From Thamnidium elegans (Eukaryota > Mucoromycota > Mucoromycetes > Mucorales > Mucoraceae): 64,000 nt of DNA. The notes under the pieces are model-generated. The model was not told the DNA's origin. It made no database searches and saw only the letters and a program-made list of their open reading frames with translations. Made by a program: the position numbers and the translations under genes. The stretch lies in the NCBI GenBank assembly GCA_025201345.1, contig JAIXMG010000004.1, positions 310,001 to 374,000 of the forward strand, written 5' to 3'. Shown piece after piece: positions 24,769-37,067 of the stretch. Position 1 is the first letter of the stretch. The number at the start of each line of letters is the position of its first letter.

Positions 24769-25322
24769 TTTATTGGTGATTTTTTGGTACTTTAAAACTA
24801 TTTTATATCATATTATCTAATATAAATCACATGACTTTCACGTTTTTTTGTTGCGCGTGATTGGATGATATACCTTAAAATAAACTTTGCCAAAATGTAC
24901 ATTTCAGTAGCGTCCCCAGTTCTTGCTGCTCGAAAGTATTCATCTTTTAGACATAATGGGTAGCTATCAGAGATGCTAGCGTTATGATGAGATCAACTGG
25001 AACGTAATTTATTCCAATGAATTATTTTGACAGTTGATTCTGTTACCCGCATGGTTACTTGTTTAAAAATTCGATAGGTTAAACTATCGAAAATACTAAA
25101 GGTTCTATGGAACAGTAGAGAGTTTGGATAGTCTTAATTCTTGCTTAGGTTTTCTTTTAAACCTTTTATAATACAGTAAAAAGGAATGAGAGGGTTAATG
25201 CACAAAAATACAGCGGAAAAGAGGTCACAGACACCCCAAGTGACGTGACATACATTTTTTTGGGATTCTCTTTCTTTTTTTTTTTTTTTTTTTTCTGTTA
25301 GAACCAAATACTTTTTTTAAAT
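24769..25322. promoter_or_regulatory. Upstream region of the tRNA-Tyr and CstF64-like genes
   Basis: No ORF. A TGACGTGA core (about 25241-25248), similar to an ATF/CREB site, lies ~80 bases before the ATG of the RNA-binding protein gene. It is followed by a long T run (25268-25293) that is probably part of the core promoter. Factor binding is inference from motif only. Confidence 0.35.
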
Positions 25323-26683
25323 ATGAATCAAGCTTCTAGAGGATCACGCGTTGTATTTGGTAAAGAAAAGCAAAAAGATATACATTTAAAAGAAAAACAG
25401 AAAAAAGAACAATTTATACTGACAAGTGCAATAATAAATAGTTGGAAACATTCCTTTTGAACTTTCAGAAGAACAATTGATTGAAGTGTTCAAGGAGGTT
25501 GGACCTGTCGCTTCATTTCGGTAACAAAACACAATACTCTGTTAATTGGAAAACACCTGTAATTAATCAATTTTAATTCTAGTCTTTTGTTTGATCGTGA
25601 AACTGGTAGACCTAAGGGTTATGGATTTTGCGAATTTCTTGGTAATTTAGATTCGAGAAAGAGATGAACCTGAGACTAACAATAATATATATATGTAGAC
25701 GCAGAAACTGCAGCGAGTGCCGTTAGAAATTTAAACGATTATGAAATTGGTGGACGTCAATTAAGAGTTGATTATGCTGCTATGGATGATAACCAAAGAC
25801 AACCTAGCCACCAAGGTGGAGGCAATAATAACAACAATAATAACTTTAATAACCAAAACAGACATGGTGGTGGTGGTGGTGGCGGAGGAGGAGGAGGTGG
25901 TGGTGGTGGCGGTGGACATCATCCCCCACCCCAAATGGTACAGGTAAATATATACATATATATATATATATTTGTCGTATAGATTTACTTATGCTCCCTT
26001 TTTGATGTAGCCTGTACAACAAATTATGCCAATGCAACAACAACAACAACATCAACAAATACAACAACAACAACAACCAGTGCCAATGGTTAAGGCTCCA
26101 GTAGCTAATATGTCTTCTGTTGACGAGATTTCAAAAGTACTTGCTTCAATGAATTCACAGGATTTATTTACATTGATGAGTCAAATGAAGGTATGCACAC
26201 ACAAAAACAAAATTACAGATGGAAATCCGATATAACTTTACTTTTTTTTTTTTAAAAAAAATAGCAAATGTCATTTGAAAGAGCAGATTTTACAAGAGAA
26301 TTTTTAACATCTAATCCTCAAGTTGCATATGCTTTATTCCAAGCTATGGTAATGATGAATATTGTTGATCCTAATATTATTACAGTAAGTTTTTTACCCG
26401 TTAAAGTGAGTATAATAAATGCTGACATGTATAAAAATAGCGAATTATGAGTACACAACCAGTTGCACCAGTTGCACCTATTATTCCAGTCATGCCTCAA
26501 CCTATTCAACCTATTAGACAACCTATCATCAACCCAGTCCCTGCCCCAGTTCAACCAGAGGATGAAACTGAACAACAAAAGGCGTTATTAATGAAGGTAT
26601 TACAATTGACAGACGATCAAATCAATGCACTCCCACCTCAAACTCGTGATCAAATTAGACAATTGGTAAAAGAAAAGAACTAG
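25323..26683 (+). CDS. Cleavage stimulation factor 64 kDa / Rna15-like RNA-binding protein
   Basis: Seven exons (25323-25359, 25442-25520, 25583-25641, 25699-25943, 26011-26190, 26265-26384 and 26441-26683) join to 320 aa. Domain order is that of CstF64. An N-terminal RRM has RNP2-like VFVGNIPFEL and RNP1-like KGYGFCEFLD. It is followed by an Asn/Gly-rich linker with a run of about 20 glycines, a Gln-rich stretch, a hinge region (residues ~180-245; DEISKVLASMNSQDLFTLMSQMK) and a C-terminal three-helix domain ending DQINALPPQTRDQIRQLVKEKN. It recognises G/U-rich downstream elements and is bound by CstF77/Rna14 in nuclear pre-mRNA 3'-end processing. The protein is shorter than human CstF64 (577 aa), as fungal forms are. 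The ATG starts 13 residues before the RRM. Confidence 0.92.
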
Positions 26684-26786
26684 AAATTATTGTATCTAAA
26701 AACTAACTAATTTTTTTTTTATACATGTGTATAGAAAACTCAATTGACAATGCAACAATCATAATAATAATAAACTTATTTTTTTT

Positions 26787-27573
26787 TTATCTTGAGTATT
26801 TAACTTGTCCCTTGTTTTGTCTCTTTTCAAGTTTTGCTTGACGTTTTGATTGCCCTTCAGGTTTAGTTTCTTCGCTAGCATTTGATCCACCTTTTCCGAA
26901 ATATGACATTGCCATAGGTACAAGTTTATATGCTGCATAAGCAGGAATCTTTTTTTTTTTTTTTTAAAAAAAATAAGTTTCAAATTTTTTCATGCAAAAA
27001 ATAAATAAATAAAATACTTTACCACAAGATATACTAACCAAAACTTGTTGGAAATAAAGGCAGTAGCAATATGAACAAACCAAGTAACATAGATAATATC
27101 AAACATATAACTGTTTTTTTGGGGGGGGGATTAGTATATACTATATTTTATCAATGATAAATTATATTTACGCTGTAAGGCCCTCTGAATTCAAATCTTC
27201 CCCACAACTGATTAAACTACCATCAGCACCAAACGTAGGTGTACCGGAAGAAGTTAAGAGACGGTAAAACATAAATGTTAAACCGCCAGTGGTAGTGTAA
27301 AGAAATAATTGAGAGAATGTAAATGAGTTCCAGTGATAAACAATGCGCCATAAAAAGTAAACAGCCTATATTGGACAGGCAGATGATTAGATAAAATAAA
27401 ATAAAAAAATAAATAAATTTACATTGACAATCAAGAAACCTTTTTGAAGGTTTGCTAATGTTTGCTTATTAGCAGCAGCGATTTTCTTTGAAGAAGCGTT
27501 AGCCTATTTTTTAAACATAGAAGAGTTAAAAAAAAAAGAGAGATTTAAACACGTATAAATAGAGTTATACCAT
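26787..27573 (-). CDS. SND2: TMEM208/SND2 ER membrane targeting protein
   Basis: Five exons join to 175 aa, close to human TMEM208 (173) and yeast Snd2 (174). Exons: 27573-27571 (the ATG alone), 27503-27423, 27365-27172, 27110-27023 and 26948-26787. It starts MANASSKKIAAANKQTL and has paired hydrophobic segments around residues 28-60 and 95-125. A loop FGADGSLISCGEDLNSEGLT matches the family, and the C-terminus is Lys/Arg/Gln-rich. Known role: SRP-independent (SND) targeting of proteins to the ER translocon. The start codon is separated from codon 2 by an intron (27504-27570). Its start lies only 132 bp from that of the divergent tomosyn-like gene, implying a shared promoter. Confidence 0.88.
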
Positions 27574-27705
27574 TTTTATTTTATTACAATAACAAAAAGG
27601 AAGAACACCAGCCCAAAAGTTTTTTTTTTCATCGTTTCATCGAAAACGGAGCTGAAATAAAATCCCCCTTATTTTTTTTTTTTCGTTCTTCCTTCTTCTT
27701 CTCTA
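27574..27705. promoter_or_regulatory. Compact bidirectional promoter (132 bp)
   Basis: Only 132 bases separate the start codons of the divergent SND2 and tomosyn-like genes. The segment contains T runs (27620-27628, 27672-27683) and a pyrimidine-rich stretch before the plus-strand ATG. Both genes serve membrane trafficking, so co-regulation is possible but not shown. Confidence 0.5.
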
Positions 27706-30700
27706 ATGTCGTTATTAGATAAAATTACAGGGCTTGCTCTTAAAGCAAAAGACAATGTCGTTTCCAAGACCTTTATCTCAAAAGATAAAAGGCTCGAGCA
27801 GTCTCTTTCAGATAGTATCAAAGTAAACGATATTTATTTTGAAAAGGTACAGCATAGTTTCTTTTTTGTTGTTGTTTTTTTTTAAATACAAAAAGTCCAT
27901 TTAACTCAAAAAAAAAAAAAATAGATGTCAACTTACGGTTTACCTTCTGCTGTCAATGTTGTTGCCTTTGACTGTGTCGCTGGCTTATTAGCAGTTGGTA
28001 AGATATTTTATACGCACGCAATAGATTACCACGGTATTAAAAAAATAAATTATTAGCGGGTGACTCAAATCATGGATACATCAAAGTGTTTGGTAAAGGA
28101 ATTTCCACTACAATCAAGCTACCCAAGCCAGTTGGTATTAAGCACCTTCAATTCAAAACTGGATTCCCCATTTTGGTGGTGATTGATAAATCCAACCACA
28201 TCATCACAATTGACCTTCGCACCAAATCGATCCGACATGTTTTAGAAGCGCAAGAGATCATTACTACTCAAGCTTACTGTACTGGAACGGATTGGCTATT
28301 TATCGGTTATGCAAATGGATACATTGACGTATTTGATATTATGCAAGGTACAATTACTGCGTATCAAATACCTGACTTGTTAGAGACGCTGGATGAACCT
28401 GCAGAAGAGAACCATATTGTGGTTGATTTGCAAGTCCACCCCACTGAACTAAACACGCTCTTGATCGGCTATGAATCCACTGTATTTATTTGGAACATTC
28501 GTGAAAACACCATCCGAAAGACTTTTAGTTTACGCAGATTAGATAAATCCAACCCTTACCGCAACGCAAACCTGACCAGTGTTGCCTGGAGCCCCAACGG
28601 AACAAGATTTATGTGTGGGTATGATGATGGCTGTATACATTTATGGGATATCAAAAACGACCAAAAGCCAATTTCTTCACGTAAATTATCAGAGACCTTT
28701 TTACCTCACCATAAAAAGGAAAAGAATCTCGTTGAGCCTATTTATCAAATCGCTTGGTACGTTTTAAACCAAAAGTCCTTTGTTATTGTAGCTGGTGGTA
28801 CCGATCCAGCTGATTTAAAAGGCTTAAATATATTGGAATTTGATCTTGAAAGTGAATCTAAGGAACCAAAGAAACAGTCCATTATGCCGCTGGATACTGA
28901 TTTATCTCATTTTGTTATCTTAAGCACCGAGCCTTACTACTCCGGTATGCATAACCCGTTCGGTATTGCTATTGTTGGCCAAGACCTTTGTTTAAGAGCT
29001 TATAGCTTTGATCACGGTTTCCCCCAACTTAAATTACCTCCTGCACTTGAGTTTCTTGGTCCCAACGTCTTAAATGCTTGTTATTTACCTCAGCTTCCTA
29101 CTGACGCTTACAAGAAACTTTCTTCCATTACTACTATTGATAGAAGAACAAAATATTTCCCTATTACTGGCGGTGTCGCTGGTTCTGATCATGTCTATCA
29201 TATAGACTCAAATGATATTTTATTAACGATTCACCGTGGTGAAGTAGTTAAATTCTGGGACGCTTCTTACACTGCTCTCCGTCCATTATCTCATTTAACT
29301 ATCAACTGTCTTGACCATATTGGGACAGCAGATGTATTTTTATGCTGTATTGATATTAACAAAGAAAATGGTGCATTTACTGTTGGTTTCAGCGACGGCA
29401 CTATTTTGGTATACCAGTGCCAAATAGAACAATCAGAAGATGTTCTTGGTATGGATCCCAGACTAAAAGCAAGAAATGAAGAGTTTATTAATCATTGTGA
29501 TGATACTTTAAAAGAGATATCTGATCTGTTAGAAGATATGCATGATTCTGATTCTGAACAACATAAGGAACCTGTTGCCGAGGCAGAGAATACTAGTACA
29601 AATCCGTTCGTCACTCCTTCTCCTACACATCATCAAGTACCTAAAAAGTTACCTGTTGATCAAGTACCTGAGACACCTGCACCTAAAAAATCAAAAATAT
29701 TCAAAACATTGGAAAAGGTTACTGACCGTCCTGGGTTCTATGCTAGTTTAAGGATTCAATTGAATTCACCTATTAAAAGTGTTGTTAGTATTGGTGAATC
29801 CATGCAAGTATTACCATTCTGATTTTTATTTATTTATTATATATTAACAATATTTTATAGTGTTGCTGCTGCTTTAGATAATGGTTCAGTTACTGTTATT
29901 GATACTGATAAACAAATAGTCTTGTTTACACATAATATCGCTCGTAAGTTTTCTTTTCTAAAAAAAAAAAAAACTAAATAAATAATGCTAATACAATTTA
30001 AAATAGAATCCGATTTCCATAATACCGTCGTTATACCTGCTGCCAATCTTAAATCAGAAGTTGCAACTGAGTTACAAGAAGCAGACCCTATATCTGAAGA
30101 ACAAAAGAAACCTGCTACAGTCACTACACTCAGTTTTTTCAATACCTACTCACCCTCCAAAGGTAAACAACAACAACAATAATAATAATAATAATAATAT
30201 ACCGCTAAAACTAACATTTTCCTTTTTTTTTAAAAAAAAAAGTGATGACACCTACTACACAACTATTTGTTGGATTGAGTAATGGTCATGTATACCAATT
30301 TAATTTAGCTTTATTAATTGAAAAGGGACCCTCAATTGCCTCCACTGATTTAATGAACGACTATTTAACGTTACGTTTAACACCTGATACACCATTATTG
30401 GAAATGTTGATTATTGATTTAAAAGGAAGGTCTCAACTCGCTATTAATATCTTGGAGCCTTCACTTTCAAAAGAAAACAGTCATCATTCAACAGACTCTG
30501 TACCTGACGATGAATCATCTCCAAAGCCTTCTAGTGTCATTAGTTCCAGCAGTAGTAGCGCGGTTTCTGCTAATACCTCAAAACGCATGGCTGCTATTGG
30601 AAAAGCAGAGTATCGTCATCAAGAGAGCCCTCACTTGATTGTCTGTATCTCTTTAACAGGTGTAAGTGTTGTTTTGTCTGGATTTAATGTCAAGCTATTC

Positions 30701-31565
30701 TCTAGAGAGTTTAAAGACGTTAAAGTTATCCGAGGAGAAATTGTTGAATCTCACAGTAAGTTCTCTTCACTTTTTTTAAAAAAATAATACAAGTTACTTA
30801 GATTTTTTTTTAGATGGTGTTTGTCTTTGTTTGATACTTGATAATGGAAAACTTTCATTTTATTCTATTCCTACACTTGAATTAATGCTTGAAATGAACT
30901 TGCCAAAATCTTGTTTAATGGATAGATTACATGAAACTTCGATTTCTAGAGACGGTAGAATTGTTTTCTGGACAGGCAAGTTTGAATTAGAACAATACTT
31001 TTTTATTCCCAAGCCCAACTTGTAAGTCATCTTTTTTTTTTAAGCCCGTTTTTGTATTCATTTTTATTATACTAGACCTTCTGGTGACTCTGTCATCTTA
31101 TTCGACTCACAGAAAGTGATGCCTGCTCATCCTTCTTTAGTAAACCAACAACAACAACGTCCTAAAAAGTCTTGGCTTGATACTGTTGCTGGTGCATTTA
31201 CAAGAGAGCCTTTAACTTTAAATGAAATGGATTTATTAAGTAAGTTACGGATTTTTTTTCGAGTGTAACTTTTTTTTTCTAAACAAGTTTTTTTTTTTTT
31301 TCTTCTCTTAGTGGGTCGAGTTCCTATGGAAGATCCTCATGTAATAAGACAACAAAAAATAGAAGCTTACAAAGCAAAACAATATGAACCAAGTCCTAGT
31401 AAAGGCGTGTTTTCAGAATTAGGCGATAAAGTAAACGAACGTGGTGAGAAATTGGAGCTATTGGACAAAAAGTTTTCTGATATGAACGCAGCTTCTGACG
31501 ATTTCTTAAAGGCAGTAAGAGAGTATAGCGAACGTCAAGAACGTAAAAAGTGGTGGGAATTTTAA
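27706..31565 (+). CDS. Tomosyn / Sro7 / Lgl-family WD40 protein with C-terminal R-SNARE motif
   Basis: Nine exons join to 1112 aa: 27706-27846, 27925-27997, 28057-29803, 29861-29943, 30007-30162, 30243-30755, 30814-31021, 31076-31239 and 31312-31565. The N-terminus (LPSAVNVVAFDCVAGLLAVA; GYIKVFG) begins an Lgl-type double beta-propeller, with WD-like repeats such as SVAWSPNGTRFMCGYDDGCI followed by HLWD. The C-terminus GVFSELGDKVNERGEKLELL... is an R-SNARE coiled coil with the zero-layer Arg, and it ends WWEF without a membrane anchor, as in tomosyn. The family regulates exocytic SNARE assembly. The intron at 29804-29860 uses a GC donor (GCAAGT); this is the only join that restores the propeller strand SIVAAALDNGSVTVID. 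The gene converges on the AdoMet decarboxylase gene 113 bp away. Confidence 0.92.
29804..29860 (+). other. Non-canonical GC-AG intron
   Basis: 57 nt beginning GCAAGT and ending TTTTATAG, with branch-like ATTAAC. No GT donor nearby gives the phase needed to enter the next exon in frame. Unspliced reading stops at 29820-29822. Confidence 0.75.
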
Positions 31566-31678
31566 AAATAAAAAAATCATGATATAATAAAGTTTCATGT
31601 ATTTTATTTACTGAAAATAATAAGAAGATAATATGTATAGCGAAAGAAAAAAAAAAAACGCCCTTTTTTGTTTTTTTT

Positions 31679-33240
31679 TTACATCTTTGTATAATGACCA
31701 AAAATAAGATCGTAACCTTCAAATTCATGAAGAATTTTATCTTTACGCTTATACCCACCAAACTGATCTACACTACGAACAAGTTTGTTAATGTTATCGG
31801 ATTGTTGATCTTGATGAAAGTGGGAAGAAAAGTAAGTGACTGTAAAGGACCCCGGTTGGAAGATATCAATGACTTGACGAATCAATTTTCGAATCGCCTC
31901 TTCACGTCCGTTGCCATTTTTACCCACCAACTCAACAGGTTTTGTAGGAATAGTGGTTTCAAACGAGGCATAAGAGCAAGCAGGTTCAGGTGTAACATGA
32001 ATTGTATAATATCCATCATCGACTAGCCCATTACAAGAATACCCACAGGGCTCAAACAGGAACGAATCCACGTTTGCTTCAGGATAAAGTAAATCAAGTC
32101 CTGTATCTTCATCTACTCGTTTACCTCCAATTAAACCAGATGGTTCATTGTCTTGATGGTAGAATGGTTTCATGGCCTTGGGGTTTAAATCAGTCATCAA
32201 GATTTCAATTGTTTCATCATGAGTACGATAGCCCATGACAGAAGTTGAATAAAAGTTGTCGTTTGAATTAGTAGTATTAATCACTGATTTACCATTGATT
32301 TTATTACACCAACTGTATTCCTCTGTATCGCTCATCCAAGATAACCCATCCGTTTCCTTCATCAATTGCTGCATATTGGTCAAGTTATGATGCTTGACAT
32401 CAGGTGAAGTCAAATAAAGGTACCATTCTTCGGCTCTTGTGTTACCAATAACGTAAGAAGCTCCGTTTTCTAAGATTATCATAAAAAATATTAACATATT
32501 TAGTAAATCTCTCTTTTTTATGAAAAAGGTGTAACACTACTACTGTACCAAAATGGTTGTCCAAATAACCAACTTCTTCTTCCCAACTTCTGTGAGGTCC
32601 AGGTTGTTTATCAGGGAACATGAATGATTTACGAGAGTAAAATAAGCGATAGACATTATCGTATCCGCATCGGGTCTTGGCTAATTCAAGAATATAAGGT
32701 ACCGCCTTCAATAAGGTGGTTGTACCACATGTCTTGAGAACGATCTTGTGTGGAAATACGAACATCGAAGACTCACTAAAATAAGGGGAAGTTGGGGTTT
32801 CCAGTTAGAATCATCACACACCAAAAAAAAAAAAAAAAAAAAAAAAAACCAGAGAAACACGCTAGGGCCCTGATATCAAAAAAAAAAAAAAAAAAAATTC
32901 CTTTCGTCTTACCTTAATAAATAAGCATCCACGTGTGCACTGCTAACAACGCTAAGAACAGTACATTTTACAGTAGCCAACATGGTATCCCATAAATGGC
33001 GATCTACAGTACGTAAATCATTGGAGAAGCCAAGCGATAAATTAATTTGGGATTCGTTGGGAGTGGCAGGACTAGATTCATCTGAGTCAGAATTGGGATC
33101 GTGTGCGGCGCTGGTAAAAGGGGTTGGTGAGAACCAAATTTCAAGAAGTTTTTCGGGGCCTTCAAAGCAACCGAATTCAGCAGAGTAGTTTGCACCAGAG
33201 GGAGGTGGAGCTGTAGGTTGAGGTGGTAAGTCGCAGGACA

Positions 33241-33241
<1 letters not shown>
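31679..33241 (-). CDS. SPE2: S-adenosylmethionine decarboxylase proenzyme
   Basis: Three exons (33241-32913, 32775-32549 and 32469-31679) join to 448 aa. It makes decarboxylated AdoMet, the aminopropyl donor for spermidine and spermine, in the cytosol. The self-cleavage site [10 protein letters not shown] lies at residues ~109-118; by analogy with human Glu67-Ser68, Glu111-Ser112 is cut and Ser112 becomes the pyruvoyl group. The conserved LKTCGTT follows, holding the catalytic Cys. Later family stretches include [37 protein letters not shown] and [17 protein letters not shown]. The first intron (32776-32912) is enlarged by two A tracts. A long (CA)n run on the coding strand abuts the ATG. Confidence 0.95.

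Positions 33242-33244
<3 letters not shown>

Positions 33245-33272
<28 letters not shown>
33245..33272. repeat. (GT)14 microsatellite abutting the AdoMetDC start codon
   Basis: Plus-strand GT repeat, so the minus-strand transcript would carry a (CA)n tract three bases before the ATG at 33241. A second GT tract lies at ~33336-33350. If the transcription start is upstream, the CA tract is in the 5' leader. Confidence 0.85.
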
Positions 33273-33275
<3 letters not shown>

Positions 33276-34426
33276 ATAAAGTGTGTGTAAAAAAGGAGGT
33301 AGAGTTTTTGTTTTTTTTGTGTGAGTTGTATATATGTGTGTGTGTGTGTGTTTTTTTTTAGTTTAGTTTAGTTAAGATTTTTAAAAGGGGAAATATATAA
33401 GAGAGAAGATATGTATAAGAGAGGTGGGGGAGAAGGTATTCTGTTTTTTTTAGAGTATAAAAAAAGCAAAAAAATAATTAATAAAAGGAGGAATATGTCA
33501 AGACCAAAAGTTGGAGAAGTGAAGCCGGAAAGGTAAGCTGATCAAGTAACGTACTAAATTATTGGTGTAATAATCAATTTGCATATGTAGATTTCAGCTT
33601 TTAAGAAAAACGAGTTGTTATTCTTTTTTAAATAGTTAAAGAATTAAGATTGGATTTATAAGTGGTAGTGGTGGTGGCGTAGAAAGAAATACTCATTCCT
33701 ATGCCCTGGAAATTAATGAAAAAGAGAAAAAGAGTAAAGTTCTCATATGCTCTTCTCACAGAGTTTTTTTACTATTTATACTAACAAAAAAATTTTTTTT
33801 TCTCCACCATTCGTGACGAGTTTTTAGATCTAAATAAAGTTTTCCAGGGCCATTTTTTAGTTTGCATTCTAGCCTTTTAGATAAAGACGCTAAAAAGTTG
33901 GGTTACACCTGCATTTTATTGAGTAATCTAGATACAAAATAAAAACGCATTTATAGTTTCTATTAAATAAAATGTTCTTCCCCCCCTTGAGAAGATCTAA
34001 CAGCGTAGTAACTAAACTAAATAGAAACTATTGATATTACTCATCTTAATAAATAGTGTAACCATTGTACCTTTTATTCTTTTATGTTCTTTGGGGGTCG
34101 CTGGGATTTTTTTTTCCTAGCATCTATTTTTAAAAAAAGTAAAATTTTTTCTTTTGCGGGGAGATCGCGTGCGCACACAATGACGAAAATTGTTAATATA
34201 TGTCTTAAAACCTCAACAATGGTGTGTGTGTGTGTAGGGGATGTTAAGTTAGTTTATTTACAAGCATTACAAACTTGATATATGTTAGATAATGCACGTA
34301 ACTAACCACGTCTCAAGTTGTAGTAGGATACAAGAATAAAAGCTGAGTTATTTTAGAGTGGTAAATGTCAAGTTTGTTTTTGATTTCACGCTTTTTTTAA
34401 AAAAAAAGAGAAAATAATTTTATTTT
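33273..34426. other. Intergenic region with one doubtful small ORF
   Basis: AT-rich with many homopolymers; it lies between the AdoMetDC 5' end and the CRM1 3' end. A possible first exon at 33495-33531 begins MSRPKVGEVKPE and is followed by a good GTAAGC donor and a TACTAA branch-like motif. Joined to AATTAAGATTGG at ~33643 it would continue RIKIGFISGSGGGVERNTH. The peptide matches no family I know and the acceptor is weak, so I do not call it a gene. Confidence 0.4.
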
Positions 34427-37034
34427 TTAAAGTGCTTCGTCTTCTTCCATAGCTGGTAACTCAGAAGGTTTAATCATACCCGGAATAAGTAAAGCCTTTT
34501 CTCTCTCTTGCTTTCTCTTTTCTTCCATCTCAGCTTCTTTTTCTTCCAAGAATAATTCTGCGTTTTCACCAGCAAATTCTTTAAGTTGAATAAGGAAATC
34601 ACGTACTTCCAATTTAAATTTAGGTGGTGTTGTGTTATATTCCAACATGGCCATAACGAAAACCTTGATTTGATTACTACACAAGAAATGTTTGGTTTAA
34701 ATAATAATTATCCAACTATTATTTAATAGCAATTTACCTTTGGAGGTGAGGGAACGCATTTTGAAGTAAAGCAGATACATATTCTTCCAGAAACTTTGCA
34801 TTTGTGATATTAGGGTCAGACACTTGTGAAAGTTCAAATAGAGGCACTTGAATTTGATTACTGGTAACAAGATTAAATAAACGCGCTAAAACTTCAGTTT
34901 GTCCCTTGAAACCTAATAAAAAATGACGACGTTATTTTAAATACATATATATATGTATTATAGTAGTATATATTACCACTCTTGTGATCACGATCTGTTA
35001 ACACAAAGAAAATATCTTGAAGTATACTTAAATAGTAAGATTGATAAAATGCACCGGCAATATTTGGGTCCGTACGGCTAACATTATTTATAACTTCTTC
35101 ACAAATATGAAGACTTATATCTGCAATATCACGCATAGTATGTTTAAATCCCCAAACAATACTATCGATAAACATTTTGAATTGTGCAGGTGCAAGTTCA
35201 AGCAGCGCTAAACTAATGTTAAATCATGTGTTTGATTTTTTTTACAAGTCCGTCTTACCAGTAAAGCACTTGGCGTTAATAGCGCATAACATGTTGTAAA
35301 ATCCTGTACGAATTTCAGGGTACTCTGCGAAATCTTTTGTAATCATGTTTAAAGTAGGTTCAAATGTAGCTTCCAATATTAAAGAAATGCGAGGTGTCAT
35401 CATGGGCTATTATTTTTTTTTAAAAACGAATTAGTCAAAAATAATCATACACACATAAAAAATAATCTTACACCTAATTTATTGACTATAGTCGCGATTA
35501 CATCAAGTACTTCAGGATCTCTTGCAATATCCACATTGCTATTATAATCAGATAATACGACTTCACAGAACGGATTAATCATATTATCATTAATCGTGTC
35601 TAAATCATTTGCACATTCAATATATGTATCGATTAATTTAAGTATATCCTTTTTAATGGTTCTTAAACCACGAACTTTTGGTGTTTTTACTGCAACAGGC
35701 CCTATTTTTTTTTTTTTTTTTAGTTTTTCAGTTGCTTAAAATAAAAAAGATATTATTTACCTTGTTCGACAACATTTTGTGATACAATAACACCAACAGA
35801 ACGATATAAATTCAAGAGATCCATATAGATCTGACTTAATTGACTAATAAAGCCTGGTCCAATGGATAAACATGCTGATACATTTGTTTTTAAAACATTG
35901 GATAAAACTTTAATTTGGCTTGCATTGTTTAATGCCTGATCACTTTGTTTAATAGTTGAGATGATACTACTCCACTAAATAATAATATTAGTTTTATATA
36001 TTTTATACGTGTAATAATACTTACAGCTCTATTAGGCATATACATGAATTTACTAATCAATCTTTCTTGCGAAGGCTTATTGGTTTGTGCAGAAATCATG
36101 TACCCCACAGCTTCATAGAACGTATGAATTTGCTGAGGCAAAAGATCCGATGTAATATGATCAATGGTTTCAATAATCTCTTCCACAAACGGACGCACCT
36201 CACCTACTTGTTGAGCAACAAAATGACGTTTACACTCTTGCGATATCTTGATAAAAGTATCACACGCCATATCCTGAACACCTTCGTGAGACTCATGCAT
36301 AAACTCAAAGAGCTTATTAATAACCGTCTTCAAGAACTTCCAATGTGCCTTTAAGAACCGAGGATATTGACCAACAGTATACATAATATTGGAAGCAACA
36401 ACAGCCTTGTTATCCTTACCACGTTTCATTTCAACCAAACTCAATAACTCTTTAATCACAGTAACCAAAAACCTCTTTTCGGTTTCTTCGTTCATGGCGC
36501 CTGAAATGGACCCAATAGCCCAACACAATTGATTGATGTTCTGCCATGACCATTCACTACCGTCCATCTGTCTGGCTAATTTGACGGTCATGATTTCTTC
36601 TGTGTCAGCAACATCAAAGTTTGTTAAATAGACCAAGACTTCCTTCATGCTCTTATAAAGTACAATTGTGTCACTTTCCTTGAGCGATTCACGTACAATC
36701 TCTCCTTCATCGTTCTCAACGATAAGCACCTCTTCAGGCTTTACCATTCTTTCAATCATGACAACACGTAGACTGGATAACACTTGTTCATATAAATCCT
36801 TTCTCATTCTAGGTCGATTACCCGCGTGAAATAATGCAGGGTTGAAACCAACAGCGGCTATTCCTTCTTCAAATAACGCTTGGACTAATTGGGCCCAGTA
36901 TTCAAGACAAATCTTGAAAATTTCTCGGTCTTCAACACGAGAGATTTTGATAAGGTAGTAGTGAGAGTTGATTAATAAGTCATGTGTACCTGGTGCTTGT
37001 TCGATCGTCTACGTAATACTTTTTTTTTTAGTTT

Positions 37035-37067
<33 letters not shown>

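Noticed and set aside
33245..33352. Telomere-like or origin-like GT-rich DNA
   Set aside because: Simple dinucleotide microsatellites; no telomeric repeat unit and genes continue on both sides.
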